Assembly (NCBI GenBank): GCA_025786725.1
Contig: JAHLTZ010000003.1
Span: 496,001 to 560,000 of the forward strand
Reading direction: 5' to 3'
DNA: 64,000 nt
Source of the DNA: Syncephalis fuscata
Lineage: Eukaryota > Zoopagomycota > Zoopagomycetes > Zoopagales > Piptocephalidaceae
Shown: positions 1-11,948 of the stretch, piece by piece
How the letters are laid out: each line of letters begins with the position of its first letter
How positions within the stretch are numbered: the stretch's first letter is position 1
The notes under the pieces: generated by a model
Database searches by the model: none
Told to the model about the DNA's origin: nothing
The model's input: only the letters and a program-made list of their open reading frames with translations
Translations under genes and position numbers: made by a program

Positions 1-1
1 T

Positions 2-1700
2 CGTCCATGTCCGGTACAGCTAGCCTATATGGGATTTGCCGGTACACTGGCTGCTGGGTGGTGCGACTACTTTATCGTTGATCCAATTGTATGTCCACCC
101 GAAACAGTAGCCTGGGAGAGATGGCGTGCTCGCTTATCCAACGGTCTACCTATTGAACAGCTACACGATAACGGTGACTGTGGACAAGATATTGATCCCG
201 AAGACGAAACAGAACCCGACTGGGTCTACAGTGAACGTCTTATCTATATGCCGCACTCCTACTTTGTTAACGATCATCGACAAGGTTTCCGCGAAGAAGA
301 TGAAGACGTTAATGCCGATGCTGAAACGAAATGGTCACACGAAGAAGACCGTCGTTGGCGTATGCGTCGACAAGTATTCCCTGGTCTACGTGACGATGTT
401 GTTGTTTTCGCCAACTTTAATCAGCTTTACAAGATAGATCCATGTATATTCCGAGCCTGGCTACGTATTCTAGCCAGTGTGCCTAATTCAATTTTATGGC
501 TACTCCGATTCCCTGTAGCTGGTGAACAGCACATTCTAAATACGGCCGAAGAATGGGCTGGTAAAGAAATAGCTTCTCGCATTGTATTTACAGGTAAATA
601 GATGTAACCTGCTATTAACCTGCCTATTAACCATAATATTATTATTTAGATGTTGCGGCAAAACAAATCCATATCCATCGTGGCCGAGTAGCTGATTTGT
701 TCCTTGATACACCAGAATGTAATGGACATACAACATCTACGGATATTCTATGGTCTGGTACACCAGTGTTAACATTACCACGACACTATCATAAAATGTG
801 TTCACGAGTAGCGGCTAGCATTGCCTTTGCTACTGGATACGGCGATGATATGGTGGTAGATACTGAAGAAGCCTATATTGCACGGGCTATTGAATATGCA
901 CGCACACTTTATTGGGATTATAGCTCTGATCCAATGCCGCCATCATCATTTGCCTCTACGGTCATAGCAGCCAACAATAGCAATAGTAACACCAGTCTTA
1001 TTGCTAATATGCCATCTTCCAATGCCCGTCTACCGCCTACACTACTCGATCAAGGCCATTCACCATTACCAAGAGCTGGTCTACATCGACGTGGCCATGG
1101 ACCATTAATGGAACTACGTAAAAAGCTATTCCTTACCCGTGATGTTTCACCATTATTCGATACTGGTCGTTGGGTACGCAATTTAGAAAAAGGTTACTGG
1201 GAAGCATGGCGACGATGGGCATCGGGTGATGAATTTACCATCGATGATAATTTTGATAAGAACGAGAATAACGATAGTTCAATAACTATAGAACAATTGA
1301 TGACTAAAACTGGCTGTATCCTTATTATGGACGACACCGATGGTGCAGCCTCAAGTCATTCTAATTATGCTACAAGTCAACCACGAATAGATAGCAACAG
1401 TAATACGATGATGACAACAACAACATCGACTACACCAGCTACTTCTAATTCAATATTGAATCAAGATATCCACCATTCTCATGATAGTCATAGTCATTTT
1501 ATAATGAACCACATTATCATCATGCAAATCATAGTCAATCTACTAGCAATAATAGTAATAGTCATCATAATGAAGTGGATAATATAATGACGATAACAAA
1601 TATGGCTACTTTACCATGTTCTGACACTTCATTATCACAAAAAAGACGCTCAATTCATACGACATCACCCAGACCATCAGCTGCAGCGGCACTTAGTTAA
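2..1700 (+). CDS. O-GlcNAc transferase (OGT/SPINDLY, GT41), C-terminal part
   Basis: The gene runs in from the left edge and the frame is open from base 2. Exons are 2-593 and 650-1700, joined in phase 1 across a 56-base GT-AG intron. The protein matches the catalytic half of GT41 enzymes, which move GlcNAc from UDP-GlcNAc to Ser/Thr of nuclear and cytosolic proteins. Visible motifs are RPCPVQLAYMGFAGTL and DYFIVDPIVCPPE, then after the intron ADLFLDTPECNGHTT and LTLPRHYHKMCSRVAAS. The TPR half lies outside the window. A low-complexity Asn/Ser/His tail follows. At the T4 run 1497-1500 the frame slips: read straight on, the protein ends at 1587 in an odd hydrophobic tail, while one extra T restores a hydrophilic Asn/His/Ser tail to TAA at 1698-1700. 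The family call is firm; the tail rests on that correction. Confidence 0.88.
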
Positions 1701-1959
1701 CTAATCAGTAGATTCTACTTTTGTATTATATACTCTATCCATAATCATTATTATTATTATTATTATTATTCTATTGTTTGTAAAGTGGTTTAATAATATG
1801 AATACTCTTTCTCTTCTTTCTTTTCGCTTTATATAGCATTCTAACTAGCATTTAAAACCTTTATCAATGACTTAAATAAATCCCACTCATCTTTTATTAA
1901 CAACTACTATTTAATAATACTTTTTATTTATATTCTACATACACACATCTATTAGATAT

Positions 1960-4613
1960 TTAATCAAACTCTGCAGGCCATAATCGATCAAATACACTTC
2001 TACTATGGCCATTACTTCTTGGACCCGTGGTGGTTATTGTACTATTATTACCACGTTCATAGGTGGCCATATCAAATGACGAGGATGTCGATAAGAATAG
2101 ATCGTCACTTAACGGGGAACAATGATTCGAGTTGGTTGTACCATGTGAGAAACTAAGAATATCGTCACGATAAGATAGAAAACGAGCATGTCGATAAAGA
2201 GCATGCCATAATGTAAGTAATAAACGATAATTAGGATCAGCGGTTGTACCACGAGTTGGTCTACACCCACAATGTAATACAATGAGTTAGTTATTAGTTA
2301 ACAATCAATAGTAATACCAATGATAGATAGTTACCTTTCTACAAAAGCAATTGGATCCTCTAGACCATCAAGTAATACTTCACGATAGGATCCACTGGCT
2401 GTACGTCGAAGTGGTCGTGTTTTATAATGTTGTCCTGTTGTTGTTGTTGTTGTTGTTGTTTCTGTTGTTGTGTGGTGTGTGGTGTCAATACATACTTTAC
2501 TACTCGTACCTGTATGTTCATCATCCCACATACTCATCGCTTCTTCTTGTCGTTGTGCAGACCACACAGCATCGTTAGATGGTGTAGATGACCGACTATC
2601 TCTATTATTCGATGATCGATGTGTATAATAGATATCTGTAGTATCATCTATATTATGCCATGGTCTTTCTTTAATTGAACTGTATTGTTGTCGCTCTTTT
2701 TCTTCTTTTCTTCTCTTCTTCTTCTGTCAGAGTAGGTGTAAATGAGATACGCATTGGATCTTTGATATAACCAGGTGCAGTGGCCCGTTTCCGAACAGCA
2801 AATGAATGAAATAGTGTCTTGGATCGCATAGGTCGACCCATATCATATCGTATAGAAGATCGCCATCTTTATTGGTGTTGTTACTACGACTATTAGTATG
2901 GGTACTATCTTCATCGTCATAATAGTCATCCGTACTATTATTAATAAGTAGACCCGATGGATCTTCTGTTAAATGATGTCGTTGTTCAAATCGATAAGCG
3001 GCCATTGCATCGGGTGAATTGGAAAAATAGTTACTAGGATGCCACTATCATTTATTATTTAATATAAAGATTAAGATTAAGATTAATATGTTAATGGTTA
3101 AATACTAAACACTTACATTAACCGCATCAGAAAATACCAAGGCAGATTTGACTGATAAATCACCAATAGCATTCATAGATGCATGTACTAATGATTTAAT
3201 AGAAAATAAAGAATTACGTTTTTTGTTATGAATACTATGGTGGTGGTGGTTATGATGGTGTTGTAGTTGTGGTGGTGGTGGTAATTGATGGTGTTGAATA
3301 GTAGTGACTGGAAGGGATTCAGTTGATAATGGATCAATATTTGATTGAATAGGTGTAGTATGGATGGACATGTTATTCGTTACAGTAACTGTATTGGTAG
3401 GTGTTGTTGTTGTTGTTGGTGGTGGTGGTGATAAAGTATCAATATACACTAATTGACTATCTTCTTGGTGTACATTAATCGGTGAAGATGGATTAGATAC
3501 ATATGTAATATCTGTATCAATTAATGGTGTAGTAGCCATTGAATCAGTAATAGGCGATGCATTAGTAACAGGCACACCTGGGGCAATAGGTGTAGATGCC
3601 AATTCACTACGTAATGCTCTTAATTCTTCAGGTCGACCCAATACACGTGATACACTACCGTGAGAGGAACGGACTCGAGAACGGCCTATACTTTTAACAG
3701 CCCCATTACCATTTACCATGTCATGTTGACCATTCTCTTCTGTACAATAACTAGCACTGGATGAACGACGTAGTAGTAATTCCCAGGCCTGTTTTTGTTT
3801 TTGTTGTGTGATATGACTGGGTGGCAATGCTTCAATTGATGACGTAGATGGTGGCGATATAATAGCCGGTAACTTTTTAGTTGACTCTAGTTCTGGCGAT
3901 GATAGCATTTCAAAGTCTGAACTATCTGGACTAATCATTACCGGTGAGGTAATACCGTCACCAACATGGTTATCCTGTGTATTATTATTGGCGGTTATAT
4001 CAATGGGTGTATGAACAAGGTCATTGGTCGTATTTGTGACTGTTTCTACACTAGTAGATTTGGTGGTTGAAGCTAATTTGATACTAGGTGTTGTCAATGA
4101 AGTAGTGGCACTAATAATGGCTGCTGCACTAGCTTTAATAGAAGACCGATGATTTGATTGTGTACCACGTTGTTGTAATGATAAACTAAGTGGTGCAGGA
4201 ATACCGCCTACAGTGCCCGTACTGATACTTTGACCAGCATGGACTGGTGTTGATAATTGTCGACGTTGAGCAATAGTAGGCGGTGTTGTCACCAAGCCAT
4301 TATGTCCTTTTCGTTTTGTATAGCCTTTTCCATATCTGGTGGTTTCTTCGGTTGTTCTGCCCGATGCCGTGAGCAGTGGCGTTGAAGATAACGACGCTGA
4401 CGACGACGACAACGACGACGACGACAGCGGTAAACGATGAGGGCCGCCAGTCATCGTCGGTGTGGTCACCGTTGTCGTTGGCAACTCTACCCAGTCATCT
4501 TCACCACCTAGTGACGATAATGAATCAGAGGAAGAAGTAGAGGTAGAAGGAATGGCGTTGGCGGTAGAGATGTTAAGACGACCATGAGATGACGTCTTTT
4601 GTTTTTGAGACAT
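1960..4613 (-). CDS. Ser/Thr-rich low-complexity protein, unknown function
   Basis: I do not recognise this protein. Exon 1 (4613-3117) starts MSQKQKTSSHGRLN, has an acidic patch GGEDDWVELP near residue 38, and then long Ser/Thr-rich, disordered-looking sequence with Pro and His runs. A 72-base intron (3045-3116) joins it in phase 0 to exon 2 (3044-2335). A 74-base intron (2261-2334) leads to exon 3 (2260-1960), which ends VFDRLWPAEFD. The more ordered parts are a Lys/Arg-rich stretch after DMGRPMRSKTLFHSFAVRK and the helix-like PNYRLLLTLWHALYRHARF. Exon 2 needs two single-base corrections, near 2843 and in the purine run near 2695-2715. The exon chain is well supported by splice signals and matching phases; the function is unknown. 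Confidence 0.62.
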
Positions 4614-5852
4614 TGCTAGTCAGGGTGACGAGCACTAGTTGAGCGGTAGAAGCAATGAGTTGAGTGTAGAGGAAAAGAGGCAGTGGTTCGAATAAAGTCG
4701 CAGTCACACAGAAATAGTCAAATGTGTAGATGTAAGTAAATGATGAGTTGAAATAAGAAAGAAAATAAACTAGAAGGTTGCTAATATAGAGGATATAGAA
4801 GCGAATAGACAAGGCAAAGAAGAGTGTTAAGGGGCAGTAACCAGATATTCAATGTCTCGGTGTTGATGTAGTAAAATTCTCAGAACTGAAGCAAGTATAA
4901 TAAGCGTGTGTGAATGGATGCATACACACGTCTTGTTAATTGGTCGATAGGAATAGATATCGAATAAAAGTAAGGCGATTAAATCAAGACAGCTAGAGGA
5001 GAGAGAGAGAGAGAGAGAAAGAAGCAAGTAACGGAATAGAAAGTGGAAACTATTTGAATTGTTGTCTAGTATTGCGCGATAGAAAATGTAATCTAAGATT
5101 GGCAATTAATGCAACATATGACCACACGGAGTCAAAATAAAAAGTGACTATTTCGACCAATAATATGTCCATATTTAATAGACTACTAATGATTATAGTG
5201 GCGATGAAGATGATGATAGAAAATTAATAAATTAATCATTTATATTGGGAACAGATCATTAAGTTGTATTATTATTATTTATTATAAATATTGGCATTAG
5301 GTGAGAGCGCGTGATCATTGATTACTAAACGTCATTCTTTATCGTTATCACGTCAGATTCTATGGTCTATAGTTATTAACGTCTACTTCAAGCGTGTTAA
5401 TTGATACAATGATTGTGTTGGGATTCTACTTTTGGTATACTGCTCATAAATCTATTATCGCTAATACATCTGATATGTTATCGGATGATTTCGGATCTAT
5501 AGCCATTTATTCATTGGCATATGGCATGCTAAATATGGCCTGAAATGTAAAAGATTGACCGTGTGGTGATAGTGCCATGGAGGTCATTTCAATGAGCTTA
5601 TTATATAATTAGAATGTACTACTTTTATTGTAACATAAATTATTAAACGGATATTTTGTAATACATGGCTATTCTATCCATAATGAAAAGTAGTAAATTC
5701 GTTAGAAACCATTAATATATTAATGATTAAATAGCTCAATAGTAATGGTATATTATTATATGATTTATTACACTTTATTGATTAGTTTATATCAATTATA
5801 AATTGGTTTCCATGAAAAATTGGAAAAAGATGGTTTATTAAGTAAAATTAAA
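4614..5852. other. intergenic region between divergent-use ends
   Basis: No convincing gene. The first few hundred bases upstream of 4613 are the likely 5' UTR and promoter of the Ser/Thr-rich gene and include a GA-dinucleotide run near 4998-5017. The rest is AT-rich and lies downstream of the methyltransferase stop at 5853. Confidence 0.5.
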
Positions 5853-7024
5853 TTATAGTTCATTACCAATGGTGATCCAATAATCACGTAGATTATTTTT
5901 ACGTCCGAATATTTCTAAATATTTACCTATTTATTTAAATGATGATAATGACGGGTAAATATACATGTAGATAAACTATTCTATACTCATCTACTTACCA
6001 TTGGGTACCATATGTTCTATCATTTCATATAATTCTTCGGGTTTTTGACTCTGTCCTCGTCTTTCGCTATAAATGACATCAGAACAGCTAGATGGTCGAT
6101 AGCCGGGTGGATCTTTGCCCTATAAATACTACTGTTAAATGAAAACTATTACACCATACTTATTACCGACCTTTTTGCCAATAAGACATGTTTCCTTGGC
6201 ATGTTGCAGATAATAGCCATGTCCCTTGGCCATACGGCGATTTACTGTCTGTTTTACCCAGGCAATTTCATCAACAAATCTACGTAATAACGTTAAATAC
6301 TAAATTACTATTTATACCAACAATTACTTACTCATATCCCCATCGTTCCATCAACTCGAATGCGCGTACATATTTTGCATTAATAACCCAAATAAAATAA
6401 GTCCATCGCTTTGTAACTTTTCAATAGGTAGACTCTCAATACAAATATCCGGCAATTGCTGATAGGCAATAGCCACCTAAATAAACTAGTTAGTAGGGTT
6501 ATTCTTAATATCATTGTGCTATAGCTTACTCCGCGAGTGGGTGCATGAGTAGCGAGTTGCCACGGTGGATCCATCAATATAACATCAAATTGAGTAGATG
6601 CCGCAAGTCGCTAATTAACGTTACTATCATACTAGTTTGGATACCAAAGTGTATGGATGACTTACTGGCCATTCAAATGTCATAACATTGGCTTTTATAG
6701 GCACGCACCATTCAGGAGCACGGAATTCTTCCAAATCTGCCTCTATTAAATGATGCATTAGACTATTGTTTATATTGTTTTATGCTGTCATTGTACTATA
6801 CCAGTAAAGGTTGGCTCATTTGTTGTTCTACTAGCGTCACCGGTATTGTTACCGTTAGAGCCACTTTGCTGAGCTGCTTGAGCCGTGTCTCCGGCTATAT
6901 TCAGCTCTAATCGCGCAATATCTTTTTGTAGCGCGTCAATCTTGAGCCTAAGCTCAGTCTCACGTTCAGTTAGCGCTTGGAGCCGACATTCGTCCGCGTC
7001 GAGTGTGTCGGGAGAAGCGAGCAT
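5853..7024 (-). CDS. MT-A70 family adenine methyltransferase (METTL3/MTA1-like)
   Basis: SAM-dependent N6-adenine methyltransferase fold. Seven exons can be read: 7024-6802, 6742-6666, 6610-6530, 6476-6332, 6279-6171, 6119-5999 and 5926-5853, all with GT-AG borders. Phases agree if one base is restored in exon 4 near 6390-6400, where LIFxWVINAKYVRAF is otherwise lost. The N-terminus is a short coiled coil (TERETELRLKIDALQKDI). The core has the catalytic DPPW (FDVILMDPPWQ), then WGYE, VDEIAWVKQ, GHGYYLQHAKETCLIGKKG and EIFGRKNN. RNA enzymes of the METTL3/IME4 branch keep DPPW in a similar layout. The short length (about 276 residues), absence of CCCH fingers and YYLQHAKE wording look closer to the MTA1/AMT1 branch linked to DNA 6mA in ciliates and early fungi. 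That assignment is inference. Confidence 0.85.
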
Positions 7025-7871
7025 AATGATGGAAATGAATCTGGAAAGAAAACGCGTAAATATTTTTATTTTATTTTATTCTTAATTCATGTAATAAAAT
7101 AATTGCCGCGTCGAGTTACAATCACATCGTAATTATTCTGATTAATGAGTATTTGATGACTGATACCACTCGCTACCCAGTTCTATGTTTAATTGTATGA
7201 ATACTATTGTGTAAAGTTGTTTAGCATCAAAGCATATTAAATGGCTAGTAAAGTTAATATAAAATAAATTGTATGATAATGTTACATAGTATATGGCACA
7301 CATTTATTAATGTAACAAAACTAAAATAAATAAACACAACAATTAACCAAGTGAGCTATTATTGCTAATATTAAAATGGACGGTGTGTTGCAATCTTATA
7401 GAATGTAAATAACCTTAAAGTTAATGCTTGATTGCATCGAGTGGATTGAAAAGTAAAGATACTGGAAATGAAACTGGAAATGAAATGCGCGCTTATTTGT
7501 CCTTTCTTTTCTTCTAACTTTTAACCATTTCAAAGTGTAACAAATGGTTCTTTACACAATTAATTATTACTTTTTTTAGTATTATCACTGATCATTGGCG
7601 TATCTATTTTTATCTTTTATTTTATTTTTTACACTCAATAGTTCCAACTAAGATAGTCGGATCTATAGAATATAAAAGCACACACAGCTGCAAATTAATA
7701 AAAATGTTCATTTTCAATATTCATACTTTAACATAACTTTTATTGTATTATTTTTAAAGTTCCCGTAATAATTTCACTATATTTCTCAACTGCGTATAGT
7801 AGCTTTTATAGTCTACTTGTCATTGGAAATACGTAAAACAGAATACAAACTAGGATTTGATAAAGCTAAAA
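7025..7871. other. intergenic, shared promoter region
   Basis: AT-rich spacer between the divergent methyltransferase genes at 5853-7024 (minus) and 7872-9695 (plus). No coding signal seen. A TATA-like tataaaag lies near 7671. Confidence 0.5.
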
Positions 7872-9695
7872 ATGTATAAACGAGAGACGCAAGCTGAACA
7901 CGCTCAAAAGCCTTTGGCAAGTAAACACGTTTCTCGCCGCACTAAAAGTGTATTATCATCGTTGTCGCCGACTTTTACTTTTGAAGACAAACCAAAGTAT
8001 CTTCATTTAAGCTTTATATGCTTTAACTTTTCTGAAGTAGAATCCGATGAAAACACAATAATCGAAGCTTTAAACCAAAGATATGGAAATGAAACACATT
8101 CAATTAGAAACAGTAAAAAGCCAGGAATCTACGAACTTGAAATAAAGGAAACAGTAGATTTAAATAAAATGTCATTAGACGATTTCATATATAAAGGACA
8201 CCAAATACCGAGGATTTTAGCAACACGTCCCAATGAAAATATTTTTTTAGTAATGCTGAAAAACACACCAGCAATGGAGGAAAGAAAGCTGGCATCAGTA
8301 TTGGAGTTTCAGCTTTTAAAATTTGGCCATTTAATAGATTTGCGTTTGGCATACGACAAAGAAATAGATTGCTTAGATGGTGACGCATACGCTTTCTACG
8401 ATTTGGAAAAATCACCCAACATCAAGGAGAAATTACCGCAAACACTGGAGTTGTCTGAAGCAAAAGATACTGAAACAAGTCTTTTTTGGGACAAATTACC
8501 AACCATCGCTTCACTTGATCTTTACAACGAAATGGACACTATGCTGAATGACACTAAGAGAGTACGCCAAGCGCTTGAAACTTGGTGGGCTTCAACCGCG
8601 TCTAAACGGCTTATGGATGCAAGGACAGAGGAGCAGTTTGAGAAGCAACATTTACAACACGCAATATCTATTCCGTATAATCAGCTGAACATGCGCTGGT
8701 TTGAACTACCAAGCCGACAAGCATCGTTTGCTTTATTATTACCAATGCAGGAAAAGGACTTGGACGAGCGTGAAAGTGTATTGGGACAGTTGCGTGTACG
8801 TGGTTGGGATCCCCTGGTTATTTTATGGGACGAGCCAAGTCTTTGGCAAATAGCCACAGCTATGGGGCTGCTAGCCAAGCCTGCCGGTACTGAGCCCATT
8901 CGTTTTTTGTTTTCGCCTAGCCCGTTTCTTGAAGAACAAATACCAGGCATTGAGATGCTACTAATAGAATCAGCAATGCTTAGATTGGCAGAAAGTGGCA
9001 GTAATAATGACACGTGCACTCCAACACAATTTAAGTTTCGATTATGCGATGTTGGATGCGGCAGCGGGCGAGATGTAGCCTGGATGCTTGCTCGATCTCG
9101 TGATAATTACACTTATATTGGTGATGCAGCAAATGTGCATGCTCCCTTATTTACTCAATTTCATATGCAGAAATATAATTTTTGTTGGAGCGCATGTGCT
9201 ATCGATGCTTGGCAAGGTGCAGTTACGCGTACATGTCAGCTATTGATGTCACGCCAATTTACAACAACACGAGCTCAGGTAGTACGAGCACAATTTCAAC
9301 CCGATGGTTGCATTCGTTATTACAACGCGCCATCTACCAACCAAGATACTAGCAACACTGCTGCTTTAGAATATCGAATAATAGATCAACACGTGGCGCA
9401 AAAAGTAGTGGAAAATACAACTTACGATTTGGTTGTAGCAGTGCGCTTTTTGGAGCGAGCTGCATTTTCTCATTTAAATAATTGCGTGGCCCCGGGTGGC
9501 TTTTTACTTTACAGTACATTTGTCGATGGCATTAGTGAGTATGAACAACCGGCCGGCCAAGCCCATCGATTAACAATAGGTGAGTTGGCCGGTTATTTCA
9601 ACGTATCACGAGGCTATACAATTCTCGAGGATCGTATAGACTGGACAGAAGATGGGAGACCATTAAACTCGTTTTTAGCACGTCAATTGAGCTAA
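7872..9695 (+). CDS. rhodanese-like plus SAM methyltransferase fusion protein
   Basis: Single open exon of about 607 residues with no frameshift. The start is the first in-frame ATG (MYKRETQAEHAQ). Residues about 45-200 form a domain I cannot place; its RKLASVLEFQLLKFGHLIDL and GDAYAFYDLEKSP wording recalls the RRM-like N-terminal parts of fungal retroelement ORFs. Residues about 235-345 look rhodanese-like: LMDARTEEQFEKQHLQHA, then IPYNQLNMRWFELP. I see no catalytic Cys loop, so sulfurtransferase activity is doubtful. Residues about 385-600 hold a Rossmann methyltransferase with motif I LCDVGCGSGRDVAWMLA and a later CVAPGGFLLYSTF. Such fusions could modify tRNA or small molecules, but the substrate is unknown. 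Confidence 0.7.
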   Translation: MYKRETQAEHAQKPLASKHVSRRTKSVLSSLSPTFTFEDKPKYLHLSFICFNFSEVESDENTIIEALNQRYGNETHSIRNSKKPGIYELEIKETVDLNKMSLDDFIYKGHQIPRILATRPNENIFLVMLKNTPAMEERKLASVLEFQLLKFGHLIDLRLAYDKEIDCLDGDAYAFYDLEKSPNIKEKLPQTLELSEAKDTETSLFWDKLPTIASLDLYNEMDTMLNDTKRVRQALETWWASTASKRLMDARTEEQFEKQHLQHAISIPYNQLNMRWFELPSRQASFALLLPMQEKDLDERESVLGQLRVRGWDPLVILWDEPSLWQIATAMGLLAKPAGTEPIRFLFSPSPFLEEQIPGIEMLLIESAMLRLAESGSNNDTCTPTQFKFRLCDVGCGSGRDVAWMLARSRDNYTYIGDAANVHAPLFTQFHMQKYNFCWSACAIDAWQGAVTRTCQLLMSRQFTTTRAQVVRAQFQPDGCIRYYNAPSTNQDTSNTAALEYRIIDQHVAQKVVENTTYDLVVAVRFLERAAFSHLNNCVAPGGFLLYSTFVDGISEYEQPAGQAHRLTIGELAGYFNVSRGYTILEDRIDWTEDGRPLNSFLARQLS

Positions 9696-10066
9696 TCCTC
9701 ATTTATTTATTTATTAAATTCATTGTTACTATTATTAGTATTGGTGTTATTATTATTATAAAAATAGAACTACCGAGTAAGGGGTAATATTTAGTAAACA
9801 ATTATAAAATACAGAATCATTTTGAGAATAAATACCAACAAATTTATAATAATGACTATGTTAAATTACATTTAATTTATTATTTCAACATAAATTTCGT
9901 TAGTGTGGCATTGTTTTCTTGTTTTTATTGTAATATTAAATTACATCAGGTAATGACTTTAACTAAATCATACCATAATAGCTTAATAATGCTTACACAA
10001 ACATAATTAACCACTAGACATCAGTGAATTTTTACACTAAGGAATTGCTATAAAATATAATTAAAA
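9696..10066. other. intergenic spacer
   Basis: AT-rich spacer between two plus-strand genes with several ATT/TTA runs. Nothing else seen. Confidence 0.45.
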
Positions 10067-11823
10067 ATGGCCAATGCTATGCATAAATTCCAAGATATGG
10101 TGACGAGGATAGCAGCCCTGGATAATAAATTTGAAGAACTGGTGCAACTAGACAAAGAGGCAGCAATTATTGAAGCAAAACACAAGCAAACAGATAAATT
10201 AGATCAACTAATGAAAAACATCAAAGATAGTGGGACAAGACTTGAAAAGCATCTAGAAGAAAATGATATACATATTAAAAATGCACATAAAAGAATAACG
10301 CAGATAATGGAGAAGATTGCTGATATTGGTAATGGAAAGATACAAGTAAGAACAAAAGTAAAGAAAAGACTGCTAAAACCTAAAATTAATTGTAAAAATC
10401 TAATGAAACTATTAAGGAAGCGAATAGTGAGGATGAAGCAGAAGAAATAGAAGTAAAAGCTAAACAAATATTGGCCGATTTAAAGATGACAAGGAGGAGA
10501 CAATAATGGTACACCCAAAAACCTGAGACTGAAGCTAAAGAGAAAAAAGCCATGCAACTAAAGGCTATAGTAAAGATAAATGACGACGAGAAAATATTGA
10601 AGACGTTTCTACAATATGTGATAACAAATATTGATGAAAAAATGAATAAGAAAAAGGCAATCATACAAGTTAATATGGCAAAGATTGAAGAGGAACAAGA
10701 AGATATAAAGATGCGTATACAAATTAAGATGGTAGAGACTGAAGAGGAGAGGGAAAAAGAAAAGATGCGTAAGCAGGATATGCTAATAGAGCTTGAGGAG
10801 AGAAATGAAGAAAGAAAAATACAAATACACAATCTAATAGCAAGCCTTGAAGATGACTATGAAGAAAATAAGATGGATATACAACGTATGATGGCAATGG
10901 TTCACGAAGGAAATAAGAATGCAAAAATGTATCTGCACATTAAAATGGCAGAACTTGAAGAAAAAATCGAAGAAAAAAGAATGCAGCTACAGATTATGAT
11001 GGTAGAAGTCGAAGAGAATGCGGAACAGATACAGATGCAACGACAGATTATGATGATACAGGCTGAATCGGACATGGAAGAAAGAAAGATACGACTGCAG
11101 AGTATGATTCTAGAGGCTGAAGAAGCGATAGAAGAAAAAAAATTGCCATTACAAATCAAAATGATGAAGCTTGAAGAAAAAACGGAAAGAAGGAAGAAAC
11201 AGATACAAGATGTTGTAAAAGAAGTTGAAAAAAAAGCGAGAGACATAAGGATACGACTAAAGAAGAATATTGTGCAGGATAAAGTTGAAGATAAAAAAAC
11301 AATAGAACTACAGAAGGCGAGGAATAAAGATAAAGGCAACGAAATGATGCAACTAAAGAATAGACTAACAGAGCTTGAGAATGGACTGAAAAGTGCTCGA
11401 GATCAAGTAAAAGCCAGTAAAAAAGCTGCTTTGTTTAAAACACTAGCAAGTAATATTCAATCTGCTAATGCTTGTCATACGTGCTTTTGCTCGAATGCAT
11501 CAAATCAACTACATCCAAAAGAAGCTAAAACCAATTGCGATAGCAATCAACACCTATTAAATTATATGGAAAGAAGAAACAAAACAGTCCAACATGACAG
11601 GCATTCTAACTTAAACGAGCTTAAAGAACATATGACATATATGAAAAAACTTTTACAAAAACTTAATGTGGATATTTCAACAAGCAACAGCTACAATAGT
11701 CAATATCGAGAATATGTTAGAAATTTTCTTGATAATATTGATGCAGAAACAAAAGGCCCCTTTATAGGACAGTTTACTACGATGGAATCAACCAAATCGC
11801 TGCTAAAAGCAAAGTTAATATAA
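10067..11823 (+). CDS. long coiled-coil protein with 18-residue repeats
   Basis: No family recognised. The protein starts MANAMHKFQDMVTRIAAL and is almost wholly helical, very rich in Glu, Lys, Met, Ile and Gln. The frame breaks at least twice between 10340 and 10520 but is coding-like on both sides; the second part (10552-11823, 423 codons) is intact. From about 10552 to 11250 it is built of about 13 units of exactly 18 residues, described separately. After the repeats comes ordinary heptad sequence, a Cys pair near TCFCSN, and a C-terminus NFLDNIDAETKGPFIGQF. No signal peptide or membrane span. A structural or scaffold role is only a guess. Confidence 0.72.
10552..11250 (+). repeat. tandem 54-base (18-residue) coding repeat
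   Basis: Units start at 10603, 10657, 10711 and every 54 bases to 11197, with a partial first unit from 10552. Each unit begins with Met/Ile/Leu, has Gln near position 4, Met/Ile at 6-8, an acidic cluster at 9-16 and Lys/Arg at 18; for example MRIQIKMVETEEEREKEK (10711) and MQLQIMMVEVEENAEQIQ (10981). Eighteen residues is five helical turns, or one heptad plus one hendecad. DNA identity between units is low, so the period is kept at protein level. Confidence 0.8.
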
Positions 11824-11948
11824 GCTACAAAATGTTAATAATTTTATTGCAATAATAGAGCAAGCGCTTGAAGTTGGACAACATTGAATAATTTAATAAA
11901 ATCACGCATTGTAAAAACATTGCAATAGATAGTATAATTATCTTAATG

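Noticed and set aside
1501-1587. Hydrophobic C-terminal tail on the OGT protein resembling a membrane anchor
   Set aside because: It arises from reading past a one-base loss at 1497-1500. The other frame gives a hydrophilic tail matching the preceding low-complexity sequence.
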